Assembly: GCA_030671225.1 (NCBI GenBank)
Contig: DAOVAE010000047.1
Span: 1 to 7,534, forward strand
Source: Desulfobacteraceae bacterium
GTDB taxonomy: Bacteria > Desulfobacterota > Desulfobacteria > Desulfobacterales > UBA11574
Reading direction: 5' to 3'
Length of the DNA stretch: 7,534 bases
In this document: positions 1 through 5,634 of the stretch, piece by piece
Position numbering within the stretch: position 1 is the stretch's first letter
Layout: the number at the start of each line of letters is the position of its first letter
Made by a program: the position numbers and the translations under genes
Notes under the pieces: generated by a model
The model's database searches: none
Told to the model about the DNA's origin: nothing
Seen by the model: the letters and a program-made list of their open reading frames with translations, nothing else

Positions 1-246
1 CGGAACTTGAATGTTTCTGTAAGATATCTCGTTAGCGGGAAAGGAGGCCACACATATAGAACCGGATATATCAATTTTTTCTATAACAGTTTCAAGGGAT
101 GCGGCTAAACCGCTTTCACTATCTATATGATTTGATATCGGGACATGCATATGGGCTTCTTTGGCAGTCCCCTTAATATCGGTTCTTAATATAACCGCTG
201 ATACGGCATCATGTCGAATATCGAGACCGAAGATCTTTCTGCTCAT
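1..246 (-). CDS. gspL: T2SS inner-membrane linker protein GspL (PilM-like), N-terminal part
   Basis: The 82 visible residues begin MSRKIFGLDIRHDAVSAVIL and run off the left edge of the window without a stop. The opening FGLDIRHDAVSAV matches the first phosphate-loop strand of the actin-like fold shared by GspL and PilM. The later SFPANEISYRNIQVP (about residues 68-82) resembles the family segment ahead of the 'PF' element. GspL links the GspE ATPase in the cytoplasm to GspM and GspC at the inner membrane; this is family knowledge, and the membrane segment is not in the window. The ATG at 246 has an AGGA Shine-Dalgarno (253-256 on the plus strand) 6 nt upstream. It follows gspK after a 108-nt gap that holds a strong promoter, so it may be transcribed partly on its own. 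PilM of a type IV pilus is the main alternative, made unlikely by the gspF-K context. Confidence 0.85.
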   Translation of the reverse strand, partial: MSRKIFGLDIRHDAVSAVILRTDIKGTAKEAHMHVPISNHIDSESGLAASLETVIEKIDISGSICVASFPANEISYRNIQVP

Positions 247-273
247 GGTATATCCTAATTTGAAATAATTGTA

Positions 274-302
274 ATTATAGTATGTTATGATTGCTGTGTC
301 AA
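274..302 (-). promoter_or_regulatory. Perfect-consensus sigma70 promoter driving gspL
   Basis: Read on the minus strand, TTGACA (297-302) is followed by exactly 17 nt and then TATAAT (274-279), both hexamers and spacer matching the sigma70 consensus. The transcript would start near 267, leaving a leader of about 20 nt with an AGGA ribosome-binding site before the gspL ATG at 246. It lies in the gspK-gspL gap, so gspL and any genes beyond it have an internal promoter. Confidence 0.8.
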
Positions 303-354
303 GCCCCGGCCCTTCTTCTCCATTGTAATAGGGGTGCGAAAGTCAAGATGAACT

Positions 355-1437
355 TCATTCTGTTTCCCAACGCAAGATCCTGCATGTCCATTTACCGTTT
401 TTTTTTATTTTTTCCCTTTTTACAACCGCTGTTATCTTGATCTTCATTTCATGTAACATTGCAACCGACTCGATTCGAAAAAAATCGCTGGTGGTTGTTA
501 TAAGATTGGGATCGATTTCAATATCGCTCAAACCCGGCACACTTTTATACCAGGTAGTACTCGAAAGATTATGGATGTATCCAGAGTCCGAAGTTTCCTG
601 GCGATAGTCGTAAATTACCTGTGCAAGGTCTTCGTTCCCTGAAGGAAGAATTGCAGCAAGCACCGGAAGGTCTGCGGTGTTGATATTTATTTTTCCTTCA
701 TACGTAAAAGCGGTGCTACCCTTTTCGGTCATACCAAAGACTGTCATGTATCTGGAAATTCCCGTCACACCCCCTGCAAGCTGGAAAAGTTCCGGTGTAA
801 TGCCTCTTACAAGAGCAAGCTCACCAATGTGAGTGAACGGGCTGTTTCTGCAAACATAGGGGGGATCAAGATCCTGGTAATAGTCTGATTCCGCCCCATT
901 TAACCCTGTGATAGCCTCATCATCCCCCGAGTCTATCCAGTCTTTTACTGAGTTTAGGATCGTGTCCGGTTCGAGGTCTTCAAGCGATTCATTTTGAAAA
1001 ATTAAAAGACTTAAAAATCGATTCCACATAATTCTTTGTAGTTCATTAAAGTTTTGTCCTTCAGGGAATTGAACAAGGCTGTTAATCTGAATTTTGCCGA
1101 ACTCATCACTTATGGTCAACGTGATGGTCCCATCTTCAAAGGGGATATCCCGGAGGAATTCGCTGATTTTTTCTGAATCGGCCCAGTCTTCCTGGAGCGA
1201 GTCGTAATTTGAACTGTTTTTATCCTTCACCAGGATCGCTTTTGCTATATCTATGCCTGATGACGCCATATGTGAAAGGGTAATACGATCCCGGGTTGCG
1301 GCGGCGGAAAAGACTGCTGAGCGTATCTTCCTGTTCATTTCAAGTGCAACCGCAATCAACACCGTGATAACCGTCAATGTAACAAGAAGGGCTATGCCCC
1401 GGTTGTTTCCTATAATTTTTGTCGGTGCAAATCTCAT
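355..1437 (-). CDS. gspK: T2SS tip pseudopilin GspK
   Basis: This 360-residue protein is the large minor pseudopilin that caps the pseudopilus tip together with GspI and GspJ. The leader MRFAPTKIIGNNRG is cut after Gly14; the mature protein starts IALLV and continues into a hydrophobic helix (15-32). Position +5 is Val rather than Glu, the usual GspK exception. DEFGKIQINSL (111-121), DWIDSGDDE (166-174), the DPPYVCRNSPF segment (191-201) and GKININTADLP (248-258) are GspK family blocks; the last resembles a helix-hairpin-helix entry. The frame stays open up to an ATG at 1491, but that start would overlap gspJ by 52 nt and add 18 residues before the leader. The ATG at 1437 is preferred because it lies 2 nt after the gspJ stop and gives a normal 14-residue leader. 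The Shine-Dalgarno is weak (AAAGAA within the last gspJ codons), suggesting translational coupling. An A9 run (398-406) lies near the C-terminus. Confidence 0.92.
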   Translation of the reverse strand: MRFAPTKIIGNNRGIALLVTLTVITVLIAVALEMNRKIRSAVFSAAATRDRITLSHMASSGIDIAKAILVKDKNSSNYDSLQEDWADSEKISEFLRDIPFEDGTITLTISDEFGKIQINSLVQFPEGQNFNELQRIMWNRFLSLLIFQNESLEDLEPDTILNSVKDWIDSGDDEAITGLNGAESDYYQDLDPPYVCRNSPFTHIGELALVRGITPELFQLAGGVTGISRYMTVFGMTEKGSTAFTYEGKININTADLPVLAAILPSGNEDLAQVIYDYRQETSDSGYIHNLSSTTWYKSVPGLSDIEIDPNLITTTSDFFRIESVAMLHEMKIKITAVVKREKIKKNGKWTCRILRWETE

Positions 1438-1439
1438 TA

Positions 1440-2201
1440 TTATTCTTTCTTTTCCCTGTAAACCGATAATGTTACCATAGTTTCGAACCATAGAGAATCA
1501 GAATCGTTGGCCAGTTCGAGTTTTATACCGATTGCCACAGGGGTTGCATATCCGAAGTCCTCTGCGTCGGAATCCCACAAATCGTATTCTGTCCCTTCCC
1601 GGTCATAATATTTCAAAGTCAGCGATTTAACATTTTCGCATAACAAGGGGTCGGCGGTCTTTTCTTCAAAGGGTTGATAAGGGTACAGGCTGTCTGCACG
1701 TCTCAACACGTAATTTCCATCTTCTGTAGCCTGAACATAGTATACAATTTCTGCTATGCCGCCCTCTGTTTTGCCGCCGAAGGATACGTGTGCCAGTGAA
1801 GTAAATCTGAGTCTTGGGAAGGCGGTTCCATGAACATTAAAAGTATCGCCGACAATTCGATAAGGATCCGGAGGAGCGTTAAAATCCGGAGGATAATATT
1901 CCGGAGGCAAAGATACATGGATCGCCTCTATGTCAAAAATCATTCGGTTTAGGCAGTTTCTTCCTGTTTCATAAGATTTAACTCCCTGATCAATTATTTC
2001 GGAACCTGTAAATACTGATTTATATGAAGCAAAAATTGTCGTAATAATGATAGCGAAGATAAAAATCGCAATCAAAATTTCAAGCAGGGTAAAACCACTA
2101 TCTGGATGCTGCTTCCTGGTTCCTTGTTGCTGGTTCCTAGTTGCTGGTTGCTGGATGTTTGTTAATGAATTACTGCTACTATTTCCAGCCTTTTTATACA
2201 T
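1440..2201 (-). CDS. gspJ: T2SS minor pseudopilin GspJ with repeat-encoded leader
   Basis: The protein has 253 residues. The prepilin cleavage motif SG/FTLLEILIAI places cleavage after Gly36 with Glu+5 at residue 41, followed by a hydrophobic helix to about residue 58. The mature 217 residues fit GspJ, which joins GspI and GspK in the pseudopilus tip complex. The 36-residue leader is unusually long, and most of its second half (IQQPATRNQQQGTRKQHP) is encoded by 7-bp tandem repeats. The ATG at 2201 is supported by GAGGA (2210-2214) 8 nt upstream; a second AAGGA touches the ATG. No ATG, GTG or TTG lies between the repeats and the cleavage site, so the repeats must be translated. It is separated from gspI by 122 nt containing a dispersed repeat and is followed 2 nt later by gspK. 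Assignment rests on motif, size and position between gspI and gspK. Confidence 0.9.
   Translation of the reverse strand: MYKKAGNSSSNSLTNIQQPATRNQQQGTRKQHPDSGFTLLEILIAIFIFAIIITTIFASYKSVFTGSEIIDQGVKSYETGRNCLNRMIFDIEAIHVSLPPEYYPPDFNAPPDPYRIVGDTFNVHGTAFPRLRFTSLAHVSFGGKTEGGIAEIVYYVQATEDGNYVLRRADSLYPYQPFEEKTADPLLCENVKSLTLKYYDREGTEYDLWDSDAEDFGYATPVAIGIKLELANDSDSLWFETMVTLSVYREKKE
2102..2157 (-). repeat. Heptanucleotide tandem array inside the gspJ leader
   Basis: Eight consecutive degenerate 7-bp units, minus-strand consensus (G/C)AACCAG, fill 56 bp with no spacers. Some units differ from consensus by one to three bases. The array lies inside the coding frame of gspJ and ends 6 nt before the Gly codon of the prepilin cleavage site. 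It belongs to the same repeat family as the array in gspI (2695-2757). Confidence 0.9.
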
Positions 2202-2227
2202 TCCTTAATTCCTCAATTCCATAAATT

Positions 2228-2322
2228 CCAAAATTCGTATTAGTTTAGTTCTTTGAAACAAATCGATTTCAAACGAGCTGCAGGTAGGATTAAATTTTAT
2301 ACTGGAACTGTTACCAAAATTC
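2228..2322. repeat. Dispersed intergenic repeat, copy 1 (gspI-gspJ gap)
   Basis: The core 2239-2280 matches 5279-5320 at 38 of 42 positions, with the first 24 bases identical. It contains a perfect inverted pair TTTGAAA / TTTCAAA (8-nt loop). The 9-mer CCAAAATTC occurs on both sides (2228-2236 and 2314-2322), like a target-site duplication, though the sequence is AT-rich. A short TGTTAC match (2309-2314 versus 5343-5348) suggests the homology continues beyond the core with indels. Read on the minus strand, the core ends 37 nt before the gspJ ATG. Either a small mobile repeat or a shared regulatory segment. Confidence 0.7.
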
Positions 2323-2323
2323 C

Positions 2324-2770
2324 TTAATCCTGTATGAATCTGTAAGTTCGCAAGTTGTATGTAAATTCATCGTTGTTAAAAGATACGACAACATCAATTT
2401 CTTTTAAATCTTCAGCAATATCTCCAAATGTTTCTGACTCGACATCATCTATGACAATATTCCAGCGGTAACCTGGAAATTCATTCCCGAAATCTCCTGA
2501 ATCGTCTGTCTGGTCCTCCATATTTATTGTTTCAATTTCAGCTATTTTTAATTGTGCCAGCAGGGGTGCGGTTGCATAAAATCTTACAGCATAGTTCATG
2601 GAGATGGTCTGAGCGTGCATTCTATATACACTTACCAGAACAATGGCAATTATAGTAAGGGCGACCATGATTTCAAGGAACGTAAAACCGAAATCTGGTT
2701 GCAGGTTCCGAGTTGCTGGTTCCTGGTTCCTGGTTCCTTGTTCCCGGTTACTGGTTGCTATCTTTTGCAT
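2324..2770 (-). CDS. gspI: T2SS minor pseudopilin GspI with repeat-encoded leader
   Basis: The protein has 148 residues. The motif FG/FTFLEIMVAL puts cleavage after Gly28 with Glu+5 at residue 33 and a hydrophobic helix to about residue 50. The mature 120 residues match the small size of GspI, the pseudopilin that nucleates the GspI-J-K tip complex. The leader is mostly repeat-encoded and shows a 7-residue period (ATSNREQ, GTRNQEP, ATRNLQP), because three 7-bp units equal seven codons. The ATG at 2770 is the only usual start codon before the cleavage site, so the repeats are translated. The Shine-Dalgarno GAGG (2776-2779), 5 nt upstream, is itself part of the AGAGGAC repeat array filling the gap to gspH. 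The long, repeat-built leader is atypical, since family leaders are generally short; the mature part looks intact. Confidence 0.9.
   Translation of the reverse strand: MQKIATSNREQGTRNQEPATRNLQPDFGFTFLEIMVALTIIAIVLVSVYRMHAQTISMNYAVRFYATAPLLAQLKIAEIETINMEDQTDDSGDFGNEFPGYRWNIVIDDVESETFGDIAEDLKEIDVVVSFNNDEFTYNLRTYRFIQD
2695..2757 (-). repeat. Heptanucleotide tandem array inside the gspI leader
   Basis: Nine contiguous 7-bp units, minus-strand consensus GAACCAG, occupy 63 bp. Three adjacent units (2716-2736) are identical; the others carry one to three changes. The array is in frame as 21 codons and ends 6 nt before the cleavage-site Gly codon, the same junction as the array in gspJ. Confidence 0.92.
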
Positions 2771-2850
2771 CCTGCCCTCTGTCCTCTGACCTATTCCCTC
2801 TATCCTCTATCCTCTGTCTTCTGTCCTCTGCCTTCTGTCCTCTGACCTCT
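2771..2850 (-). repeat. AGAGGAC heptanucleotide array upstream of gspI
   Basis: Eleven 7-bp units (2774-2850) plus a 3-base remainder (2771-2773) follow a minus-strand consensus AGAGGAC with one to three changes per unit. The array fills nearly all of the 92-nt gspH-gspI gap and abuts the gspI ATG. Each unit is purine-rich and resembles a Shine-Dalgarno; the last full unit provides the GAGG at proper spacing for gspI. Confidence 0.9.
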
Positions 2851-2862
2851 GTTTACTCTTTT

Positions 2863-3375
2863 TCAATCTTCGAATCCTATATATTTGTCGTACAAACGAA
2901 CATGGGATAGAAAAGGTTCGATAAGAAAAGAGCGCCGTTCATTGTCGTCATTTGAAATATGGATAATTGCTTTGTCTGAGTATCCTTTTTTATAAAAATA
3001 AATATCAGCCCGACCAGCTGAGATTTTTTCTTCATCAGGATATTCAACATCAAGCAAATTTATATTGTCAGACAGTTCATAGCCGTTTACCTCAGCGGCT
3101 TGAAGCTCTTCCTGTGACATAATTTCGCTGGTTACCCACAGTCTGTTTGAATCCAAACTTATGTGCAAAACGTAGAGCTTTTGCTCGCGGACCGCCTTTT
3201 GTTTTAAAGAATGTACTTTCAACATAATCCAGCGTGATACTTTGTTAGTATCGTCTGACAGAACATCAACTTGAAATCGTGGTATAACGAAAAAAAGCAT
3301 AAGGCTGATCAGAGTGATAACGACGATAAGCTCGATAAGAGTGAAACCTTGGTTTAATCTGAAGCTAAACATCAT
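2863..3375 (-). CDS. gspH: T2SS minor pseudopilin GspH
   Basis: This 170-residue prepilin has the leader MMFSFRLNQG, cleavage before FTLIELIVV, Glu+5 at residue 15 and a hydrophobic helix reaching about residue 31. The remaining domain (mature length 160) is consistent with GspH, a minor pseudopilin thought to join the tip complex to the GspG fibre. Position between gspG and gspI supports the name more than sequence detail does. Two adjacent ATG codons (3375 and 3372) are possible starts; an in-frame TAA three codons before the first excludes a longer protein. No convincing Shine-Dalgarno precedes them, so translation may be weak or coupled. A strong inverted repeat lies in the 108-nt gap to gspG. 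Confidence 0.87.
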   Translation of the reverse strand: MMFSFRLNQGFTLIELIVVITLISLMLFFVIPRFQVDVLSDDTNKVSRWIMLKVHSLKQKAVREQKLYVLHISLDSNRLWVTSEIMSQEELQAAEVNGYELSDNINLLDVEYPDEEKISAGRADIYFYKKGYSDKAIIHISNDDNERRSFLIEPFLSHVRLYDKYIGFED

Positions 3376-3429
3376 GGTTATTTAGGAGAAATGTAGGTGG
3401 TTTCAGGAGATATTCTTGGTCATTAATAC

Positions 3430-3470
3430 ATGGTTCAGCAAGAAAGTTGCTGATTGAAAAAATGAACCAT
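3430..3470 (-). promoter_or_regulatory. Nested inverted repeat downstream of gspG
   Basis: The outer arms ATGGTTCA (3430-3437) and TGAACCAT (3463-3470) are perfectly complementary over 8 bp. A competing inner hairpin pairs CAGCAA (3436-3441) with TTGCTG (3447-3452) around a 5-nt loop and can stack on the outer ATGGTT/AACCAT pairing. No U-run follows in the direction of transcription, so this is not a normal intrinsic terminator. It could stabilise the gspG transcript end or reduce read-through into gspH. Confidence 0.6.
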
Positions 3471-3483
3471 CTCCGGATGGAAA

Positions 3484-3939
3484 CTATTCAATTTCCCAGC
3501 TGTTAATATCCCTGTTTTTGTCTTCGCCGTCCGGGACCCCGTCTGCACCATATGAAATGATGTCATAATCGCCATGAGCACCGGGGGAAAGATATACGAA
3601 ATCGTTTTCCCAGGGATCTTTCGGAACCCTGCCTTTTTCAAGATACCCGCCTTTGCGCCAGTTCTTAGGGAGTGCCCCGGTCTCAGGCTGTTCAATAAGT
3701 GCCTGAAGTCCCTGTTCTGTATCCGGATACATACCGGTATCGAGCTTGTATAATTTCAGGGCTGTTTCCAGGCTCTCAATCTGCATTTTTGCTTTAAGCT
3801 GCTTTGCCTCCTCAGGCCGTCCCATTATCCTCGGTATGATAAGTCCGGCAAGGATCCCCAATATTACTATTACAACCATCAATTCCATCAGTGTAAATCC
3901 GTTGTTGTTACTTTTTATTCTTCGTCTATTCGTAACCAT
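3484..3939 (-). CDS. gspG: T2SS major pseudopilin GspG
   Basis: This 151-residue protein is the main subunit of the periplasmic pseudopilus. The 14-residue basic leader [14 protein letters not shown] is cut before FTLMELMVV; Glu+5 is residue 19, and the hydrophobic helix runs to about residue 36. The block [14 protein letters not shown] (68-81), the [14 protein letters not shown] segment (107-120) and [12 protein letters not shown] with DINSW (129-148) are GspG signatures. The last forms the acidic calcium-binding loop known to stabilise the family. Position +4 is Met where Leu is more common. AAGGA 6-7 nt before the ATG at 3939 is the best Shine-Dalgarno among the pseudopilin genes here, consistent with the high amount of GspG needed. 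It sits 77 nt after gspF, with hairpin-forming sequence on both sides. Confidence 0.96.
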   Translation of the reverse strand: MVTNRRRIKSNNNGFTLMELMVVIVILGILAGLIIPRIMGRPEEAKQLKAKMQIESLETALKLYKLDTGMYPDTEQGLQALIEQPETGALPKNWRKGGYLEKGRVPKDPWENDFVYLSPGAHGDYDIISYGADGVPDGEDKNRDINSWEIE

Positions 3940-3970
3940 TTATTATCCTTTTGAATGGAAGCAGCAAAGC

Positions 3971-4018
3971 CCGCCACCGTACTTTGGCGGATTGTATAAA
4001 ATCTCGCCAAGCGATTTT
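3971..4018 (-). promoter_or_regulatory. Two small stem-loops in the gspF-gspG gap
   Basis: One inverted repeat pairs AAAATC with GATTTT (3998-4003 and 4013-4018) and overlaps the gspF stop codon. The next pairs CCGCCA with TGGCGG (3971-3976 and 3985-3990) around an 8-nt loop. Neither is followed by a clear U-tract on the minus strand. They may be mRNA-processing or stability elements ahead of gspG; terminator function is not supported. Confidence 0.45.
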
Positions 4019-5243
4019 ATTTTATGAGCTGGTTCATTTCAAATATCGGCAAGCATATGGAAAGAACGATGAAACCGACAATAATGCCCATAACTAATAT
4101 CATAACAGGTTCAAGGAGTGATGTCATGCTCATTACGCTCGTTTCCACTTCATTTTCAAACACATCTGCGATTTTATTCAACATGGCTTCCAATTCCCCG
4201 CTTTGTTCTCCAACCTGAATCATCTGGATGGAAGGATCGGGAAAGATTTTACTTTCAGCCAAAGCCGAACCGAGTCCCTGTCCTTTTCCAACCTCTTGTG
4301 AAGCTTCTTCAATTACATCGGCAATCAGCACGTTTTCCACTATATTCTTTACAATTCCAAGTGCAGGCAACATAGAAACCCCATTTTCGAGAAGCGAGCC
4401 GAGGGTCCGGGCAAAGCGGGCTACTGCCAGTTTTTTGGTTAAAATTCCAAAACGCGGTAATAAGAGTTTGGTTTTATCAAAAAAATAGTGACCTTTGACG
4501 GTTTTTTTTATCCCGCGCAATGTTAACAGAATCATTCCTATCACGACAAAGATAATCCACCAGTAGGTTTTGAAAAAACCACTTATGCCGATAAGAAAGC
4601 GCGTCGGCGCTGGAAGGACCTGTTTCATGTCTGTAAAAATTGAAGTTATGCTGGGAACAATAAATGTCAGAAGAAGAAAAAGAACTATTACTCCAACAAG
4701 AGACATGAAAACCGGATAAGCCAGAGCTGATCTGATACGATGTTTTAAGGCCTGTTGTTTTTCGGTAATATCGGCAAGTCGTTCTAACACAATCTCAAGC
4801 GCCCCTGAAGTTTCACCGGCCCTGACCATATTCACGTACAGCGAGGAAAAAGTCCCCGGATACAAAGATAAAGATCGGGCAAAGCTGTTTCCTTCCACGA
4901 TTGAATCCTTGATCTTTGCCAGTATTTTTTTAAATGTTTGAGATCTGGTTTGCGGTATCAGAGAATCTAAAGCTGATACAAGCGGAAAACCGGCCCCTAC
5001 TAAAGTTGCCAGTTGCCTTGTCATTATCGTAACTTCAGATGGCCGGACGCGTTTAAAGTAACTAAAAATTAAAAAAGAACGGGGCTCTTTTTTTGTGGCA
5101 ATATCAGAAACTTCTTTGATGGAGACGGGAAAGGTCTTGGATGCGCGCAATCTTTGGCGTGCTATAAGCGGGCTTTCAGCATCAATGATTCCAGAGGTCG
5201 CCTTACCCTTAATATCCAAAGCTGTATATTCATATACCGGCAT
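4017..5243 (-). CDS. gspF: T2SS inner-membrane platform protein GspF
   Basis: This 408-residue protein has full GspF length. GspF is the polytopic membrane platform around which the pseudopilus is assembled and which contacts the GspE ATPase and GspL. The N-terminus MPVYEYTALDIKGKATSGII is characteristic. Two repeated T2SSF domains lie at about 70-193 (QLATLVGAGFPL 77-88, RAGETSG 141-147) and 272-394 (LGSLLENGVSML 281-292, QVGEQSGELE 343-352). Hydrophobic segments lie at about 176-200, 227-242 and 379-401. The start at 5243 fits family N-termini, although only a weak GAG-type ribosome-binding site is visible. It is the first gene of the minus-strand cluster; its usual neighbour gspE is not upstream, where a dispersed repeat and a divergent gspA are found instead. 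Confidence 0.96.
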   Translation of the reverse strand: MPVYEYTALDIKGKATSGIIDAESPLIARQRLRASKTFPVSIKEVSDIATKKEPRSFLIFSYFKRVRPSEVTIMTRQLATLVGAGFPLVSALDSLIPQTRSQTFKKILAKIKDSIVEGNSFARSLSLYPGTFSSLYVNMVRAGETSGALEIVLERLADITEKQQALKHRIRSALAYPVFMSLVGVIVLFLLLTFIVPSITSIFTDMKQVLPAPTRFLIGISGFFKTYWWIIFVVIGMILLTLRGIKKTVKGHYFFDKTKLLLPRFGILTKKLAVARFARTLGSLLENGVSMLPALGIVKNIVENVLIADVIEEASQEVGKGQGLGSALAESKIFPDPSIQMIQVGEQSGELEAMLNKIADVFENEVETSVMSMTSLLEPVMILVMGIIVGFIVLSICLPIFEMNQLIK

Positions 5244-5268
5244 ATTTAACGACTCGTCAAAACGATCT

Positions 5269-5360
5269 GAAAAAATCCATTAGTTTAGTTCTTTGAAACA
5301 AAGCAATTTAAAACGAGCGGTAATATTTTCAAAAAGCTAAAGTGTTACGAAAAAATCCAT
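5269..5360. repeat. Dispersed intergenic repeat, copy 2, palindromic and flanked by direct repeats
   Basis: The core 5279-5320 matches copy 1 (2239-2280) at 38 of 42 positions. This copy has long imperfect inverted arms: AGTTTAGTTCTTTGAAA (5282-5298) and the complement of 5327-5343 agree at 14 of 17 positions. The 12-mer GAAAAAATCCAT occurs exactly at 5269-5280 and 5349-5360, just outside the palindrome. Inverted ends plus flanking direct repeats are what a small non-autonomous mobile element would leave. It lies 35 nt upstream of the gspF ATG, oriented as copy 1 is to gspJ. Confidence 0.7.
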
Positions 5361-5550
5361 AGTCAACCATCAGCAATGCGTGCTTCCGAAATGCTGTATC
5401 AGAAAAAGTTCAATAGGCGTTGACACATGGCAATTTCAGCGTTTGCTTTTCAAAACACATAATGATAATATCCAAATTTTCGCGGTTTTTCAAGTTATAA
5501 AATCACAAAGAGTCTTTTGCGAAACCATCAAATCTTAAGTCGAACCAAAT

Positions 5551-5580
5551 TTGACATCTTGCTCAAATTTTTGATAAAAT
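5551..5580 (+). promoter_or_regulatory. Extended -10 sigma70 promoter for gspA-gspB
   Basis: TTGACA (5551-5556) matches the -35 consensus exactly. After 18 nt comes TAAAAT (5575-5580, 5 of 6 matches to TATAAT), preceded by TGA at 5572-5574, an extended -10 TGn. Transcription would begin near 5587, giving a leader of about 48 nt before the gspA ATG. Confidence 0.65.
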
Positions 5581-5634
5581 AACGATTACTTTTTTGTATC
5601 TGCAATAAAGAGGATTCCAAGGGGGCCTGCGCAG

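Larger units (their letters stand above)
5244..5634. other. Divergent intergenic region between gspF and gspA
   Basis: No gene is supported in these 391 bases. The gspF side holds the second copy of the dispersed repeat, and the gspA side holds an extended -10 promoter. The heptamer CAAATTT occurs at 5473, 5546 and 5564, the last two 18 bp apart and bracketing the -35 to -10 spacer; they could be operator sites, but the region is AT-rich. I found no convincing minus-strand promoter for gspF. Confidence 0.6.

Noticed and set aside
1438..1491. Longer gspK start at the ATG at 1491
   Set aside because: It would overlap gspJ by 52 nt and add 18 residues to the leader; the ATG at 1437, 2 nt after the gspJ stop, gives a normal prepilin leader.
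2294..2301. TATAAAAT on the minus strand as a gspJ promoter -10
   Set aside because: No recognisable -35 lies at suitable distance upstream; the AT-rich context makes the match weak.
2102..2850. CRISPR-like array
   Set aside because: Units are 7 bp, contiguous and degenerate, with no spacers.
2552..2910. Plus-strand open frames encoding LVPGSWFLVPG-like and repeated Cys/Pro/Leu/Ser sequence
   Set aside because: They are translations of the heptamer arrays on the non-coding strand, antisense to gspI; the periodic composition explains the lack of stops.
3430..3470. Rho-independent terminator after gspG
   Set aside because: The inverted repeat is not followed by a T-run in the direction of transcription, and the downstream genes gspH-K belong to the same set.
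5428..5447. Sigma54 promoter (TGG...TTTGC)
   Set aside because: The GG and GC dinucleotides are 14 nt apart rather than the required 10.
5420..5450. TTGACA at 5420-5425 as a second gspA promoter
   Set aside because: No -10-like hexamer occurs at 16-18 nt; the TTGACA at 5551 has a proper extended -10.
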